DNA from: an uncultured Bacteroidia bacterium | Lineage (GTDB): Bacteria > Bacteroidota > Bacteroidia > Bacteroidales > UBA932 | NCBI GenBank assembly: GCA_902774045.1 | Contig: CACYGW010000002.1 | Span: forward strand, 35,071-99,070 | Length of the DNA: 64,000 bases | Direction: 5' to 3' | In this document: positions 61,602 through 64,000 of the stretch, piece after piece | Position numbering within the stretch: the first letter of the stretch is position 1 | How the letters are laid out: each line of letters opens with the position of its first letter | Translations under genes and position numbers: made by a program | The notes under the pieces: generated by a model | The model's input: the letters and a program-made list of their open reading frames with translations, nothing else | Database searches by the model: none | What the model was told of the DNA's origin: nothing

Positions 61602-63566
61602 ATGCTAATTGTACTTAAGCTCCTAGGCTCCATAGCCCTTCTGATTTACGGAATGAAGGTGATGAGCGAGGCTCTGCAGAAAATGGCAGGACCACAGTTG
61701 CGACACCTTTTAAGCGCAATGACCAGCAACCGCGCCTCCGGCGTAGCAACCGGCGCACTGGTAACCGTAGCCGTCCAGTCATCTGCAGCAACAACCGTAA
61801 TGACGGTATCCTTTGTTAACGCAGCCCTCTTGACCCTGGCACAGGCCATATCCATAATAATGGGCGCCAACATAGGCACAACCCTAAGTGCCTGGATTAT
61901 GTCGGCAGGATTCTCCTTCAACATATCCAACCTTGTATGGCCCGCTTTCCTTATAGGAATAATCCTTATACAGACCGGGAAACGCCGCTACATAGGAGAC
62001 TTTCTCTTTGGACTAAGCTTCCTGCTCTTCGCGCTGGGAATGCTTAACCAGACCGGAAGAGAAATGGACCTGGCAAGCAACCAGAACATAGTAGACTTCT
62101 TTGCCTCCTTCGACTCCGGCAGTTACCTTACAATCCTGCTCTTCTTACTGATGGGCTCCATACTCACCTGCATAGCCCAGTCATCGGCAGCACTAATGGC
62201 CATAACTATGGTGCTCTGCTCTACAGGAGCAATAAGCATCTTCCAGGGTATAGCCCTTGTGATGGGAGAAAACATAGGAACCACGCTTACGGCTAACCTG
62301 GCAGCACTGTCTGCCAACACCCAGGCCCGCAGGGCCGCAATGGCGCATCTGCTATTTAACGTATTTGGAGTAATCTGGGTGCTTATAGCATTCTTCCCCT
62401 TCGTTAATCTGGTTTGCGAAATCGTAGGCATAGACCCAGCCGACAAAACCGTAGACCCGGCCCGCCTGCCCTTTGTACTGGCAACCTTCCATACGGGATT
62501 CAACGTAATCAACACCCTGCTCCTTATAGGCTTCATCCCTCAGCTGGAGAAACTGGTCTGCAAGATTATCAAGCCCAAGAGCAGCGACGACGAAAACGAA
62601 TTCCGCCTTACCTACATACGCTCCGGTATTATGAAGACCCCGGAAATCTCCGTGCTCCAGGCTCAGAAAGAAATAGTGGTCTTTGGCGAGGGTATAAGCA
62701 AGATGTTTGGCGCCGTACGCGAGCTCTACACTCTTGAGGACGAGACCGCCTTCAAGAAGCTCTTCGAGTACATAAAGAAGGGAGAAGACAACAGCGACAA
62801 GATGGAGAACGAGATTGGGCGCTACATTGGAACTGTAGGAGAGTCTCACCTCTCTGACGAGACCAAGGAAAAGATTCGCGCAATGCTGCGTCAGATTGGA
62901 GAGCTGGAGTCCATTGGCGACAGTTGCTTTAACCTGGCCCGTATCCTGCTGCGCAAGCGGGAGAACAAGATTGTCTTTACCAAGGAACAGGAAGACGGAG
63001 TTGCAAAGATGTTCTCTCTTGTAGAAGAAGCCCTCGCCCAAATGAACGTGCTGCTTGCCGGCCGCAAGGAGAACTCAGACATATCGGCATCGGAAGAGAT
63101 AGAGCGCCGCATCAACGCCTGCAGGAATTCCCTTAAGCAGAAGAATATAGAGAACCTGGACAACCACGTTTACGGCTACGACAACGGCACCGTATTCACA
63201 GACCTCATAGGTGAATGCGAGAAGACCGGAGACTATATAATTAATGTGGTTGAAGCCCGCCTTGGAGCAGTACGCAACGGTATCCGCTTCCGCGGATTAC
63301 AGATTGACACCGATGCCAAGCGTGTCATTGTCGATGGTGAAGCCGCATCGTTCACCAAGACCGAATACGAACTGCTTAAGCTCTTTATAGAAAATAAAGA
63401 CAAGGTCTTCTCCAGAGACGAACTTCTGGAGGCCGTTTGGCCCGATGATGTCATTGTTACAGCCCGTACAATTGATGTTAATATAACCCGAATCAGAAGA
63501 AAGATAGGCCCTTACGCAGAGAACCTTATCACAAAGGCAGGATTCGGCTACTCCTTCCAGGAGTAG
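61602..63566 (+). CDS. Na/Pi cotransporter-PhoU protein fused to a PhoB-type DNA-binding domain
   Basis: This is a single 654-residue frame. Residues about 1-310 form the NptA/PNaS transporter, with two inverted-repeat cores: QSSAAT...MGANIGTT and QSSAAL...MGENIGTT. Residues about 340-555 are a PhoU-like helical domain (ending EKTGDYIINVVEAR). Residues 563-654 (from 63288) are a response-regulator-type winged helix: FTKTEYELLKLF, VFSRDELLEAVW, TIDVNITRIRRKIG and the wing GFGYSF. There is no receiver domain. The fusion suggests a membrane-anchored regulator whose DNA binding is set by phosphate transport. The domain calls are from motifs, the function is inferred. Confidence 0.92.
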   Translation: MLIVLKLLGSIALLIYGMKVMSEALQKMAGPQLRHLLSAMTSNRASGVATGALVTVAVQSSAATTVMTVSFVNAALLTLAQAISIIMGANIGTTLSAWIMSAGFSFNISNLVWPAFLIGIILIQTGKRRYIGDFLFGLSFLLFALGMLNQTGREMDLASNQNIVDFFASFDSGSYLTILLFLLMGSILTCIAQSSAALMAITMVLCSTGAISIFQGIALVMGENIGTTLTANLAALSANTQARRAAMAHLLFNVFGVIWVLIAFFPFVNLVCEIVGIDPADKTVDPARLPFVLATFHTGFNVINTLLLIGFIPQLEKLVCKIIKPKSSDDENEFRLTYIRSGIMKTPEISVLQAQKEIVVFGEGISKMFGAVRELYTLEDETAFKKLFEYIKKGEDNSDKMENEIGRYIGTVGESHLSDETKEKIRAMLRQIGELESIGDSCFNLARILLRKRENKIVFTKEQEDGVAKMFSLVEEALAQMNVLLAGRKENSDISASEEIERRINACRNSLKQKNIENLDNHVYGYDNGTVFTDLIGECEKTGDYIINVVEARLGAVRNGIRFRGLQIDTDAKRVIVDGEAASFTKTEYELLKLFIENKDKVFSRDELLEAVWPDDVIVTARTIDVNITRIRRKIGPYAENLITKAGFGYSFQE

Positions 63567-63613
63567 GAAACGGCACTATCGGCCCAAAGAAAAAATCAAA
63601 TCCCGGGAGTTAA

Positions 63614-63662
63614 ATGAGATTAACCCCGAAAGTTTTTGTCTAACTTTCGGGGTTAATCTCAT
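63614..63662. terminator. Long perfect hairpin, bidirectional terminator
   Basis: A 20-bp perfect stem (63614-63633 with 63643-63662) with a 9-base loop lies between the convergent fusion gene and barrel gene. The arms run ATGAGATTAACC to GGTTAATCTCAT. Confidence 0.85.
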
Positions 63663-63689
63663 AAAATATTGGCCCGAAGGCCTTGGTCT

Positions 63690-64000
63690 TTAGAAGTGGT
63701 ATATAACGCCAATGCCAAGGACAACCTGGTCTGCGTCTCCTATAACGTACTTGACCTCTCCCTTAAGGGAATACTCATTGGTCAAGGCATACTGGAAGCC
63801 GCCACCTACGTTGATTCCAAGCTCGCCGTTAGTGCTGCTCTGAACCTTGGTGATGGAGTAGTTAAGACCGGCAAGAGGATAAACCAAAAGCTTATCGTTA
63901 ACGCCAAGATCTACAAGATAGTGAAGGTTGGCGTTGAATTCGTGCATGGACACACCCTCCTTCTGGAAGAAATATGACCAGGAACCATCGCCACGTATAA
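63690..64000 (-). CDS. Outer-membrane beta-barrel protein, 3' part only
   Basis: The frame runs off the right edge of the window, so the N-terminus is missing. The visible C-terminal part has alternating barrel strands (NANLHYLVDLG, LLVYPLAGLNYS, LGINVGGGFQYALT, LKGEVKYVIGD) and ends in IYHF, a typical outer-membrane C-terminal Phe signal. It resembles small opacity-type porins. It converges on the fusion gene across the long hairpin. Confidence 0.8.
   Translation of the reverse strand, partial: IRGDGSWSYFFQKEGVSMHEFNANLHYLVDLGVNDKLLVYPLAGLNYSITKVQSSTNGELGINVGGGFQYALTNEYSLKGEVKYVIGDADQVVLGIGVIYHF

Overview
The window looks like a chromosome segment from a member of the Bacteroidales. Three lines of evidence support this. 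It has a complete Bat-type aerotolerance operon and fimbrillin/FISUMP-type lipoproteins. It repeatedly shows the Bacteroidota -7 promoter box TAnnTTTG, in the best cases with TTTG 18-19 bp upstream. Genes have short or no spacers and few recognisable Shine-Dalgarno sequences. I cannot name a genus from sequence alone. Most of the window is moderate-GC housekeeping DNA; about 50.8-58.5 kb is a mosaic accessory region with AT-rich genes, repeats and gene fragments.

Layout. 0-8.1 kb (minus): moxR, DUF58, a membrane protein, batA, batB, batC and a fused batD-batE. 8.1-13 kb (plus): truA, exbB-exbD-tonB, an RluB-type pseudouridine synthase and era. 13-21.7 kb: parC, aroK, recJ (minus), lysS, a SpoU/TrmH methyltransferase and aroE. 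21.8-25.8 kb: ssb, purA, a GH29 fucosidase and a predicted outer-membrane protein. 25.8-29.7 kb: TrkH (minus), an OxyR-like regulator and a second GH29 gene broken by an in-frame TGA. 29.7-31.05 kb: a RAYT-type Y1 transposase between two ~110-bp copies of its repeat.

31.2-50.7 kb is one dense division/cell-wall cluster: mraZ-rsmH-ftsL-ftsI-murE-mraY-murD-ftsW-murG-murC-ftsQ-ftsA-ftsZ, followed by gltX, rpiB, truB, an HPr-kinase-like gene and tRNA-Ser(CGA). Genes overlap or are separated by a few bases, and three 10-bp-spaced MraZ-box-like repeats precede the promoter.

50.8-58.5 kb is accessory: palindromic repeats containing an inverted copy of the tRNA-Ser 3' end, two surface-lipoprotein operons behind related ~210-bp upstream segments, remnants of FISUMP, Fic and Gfo/Idh/MocA genes, and a DUF5674/four-helix pair. 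58.6-64 kb holds a cytidylate-kinase-like protein, an MNT-HEPN toxin-antitoxin pair, a 6-phosphogluconolactonase-like protein, a Na/Pi cotransporter-PhoU protein fused to a PhoB-type winged-helix DNA-binding domain, and the 3' part of an outer-membrane barrel gene.

The most unusual items are the transporter-PhoU-winged-helix fusion (a candidate membrane-bound one-component phosphate regulator), the palindromic/24-nt tandem elements translated in frame inside aroK and the methyltransferase gene, the RAYT with its repeats, and the two surface-protein operons that share related upstream DNA but encode different proteins.
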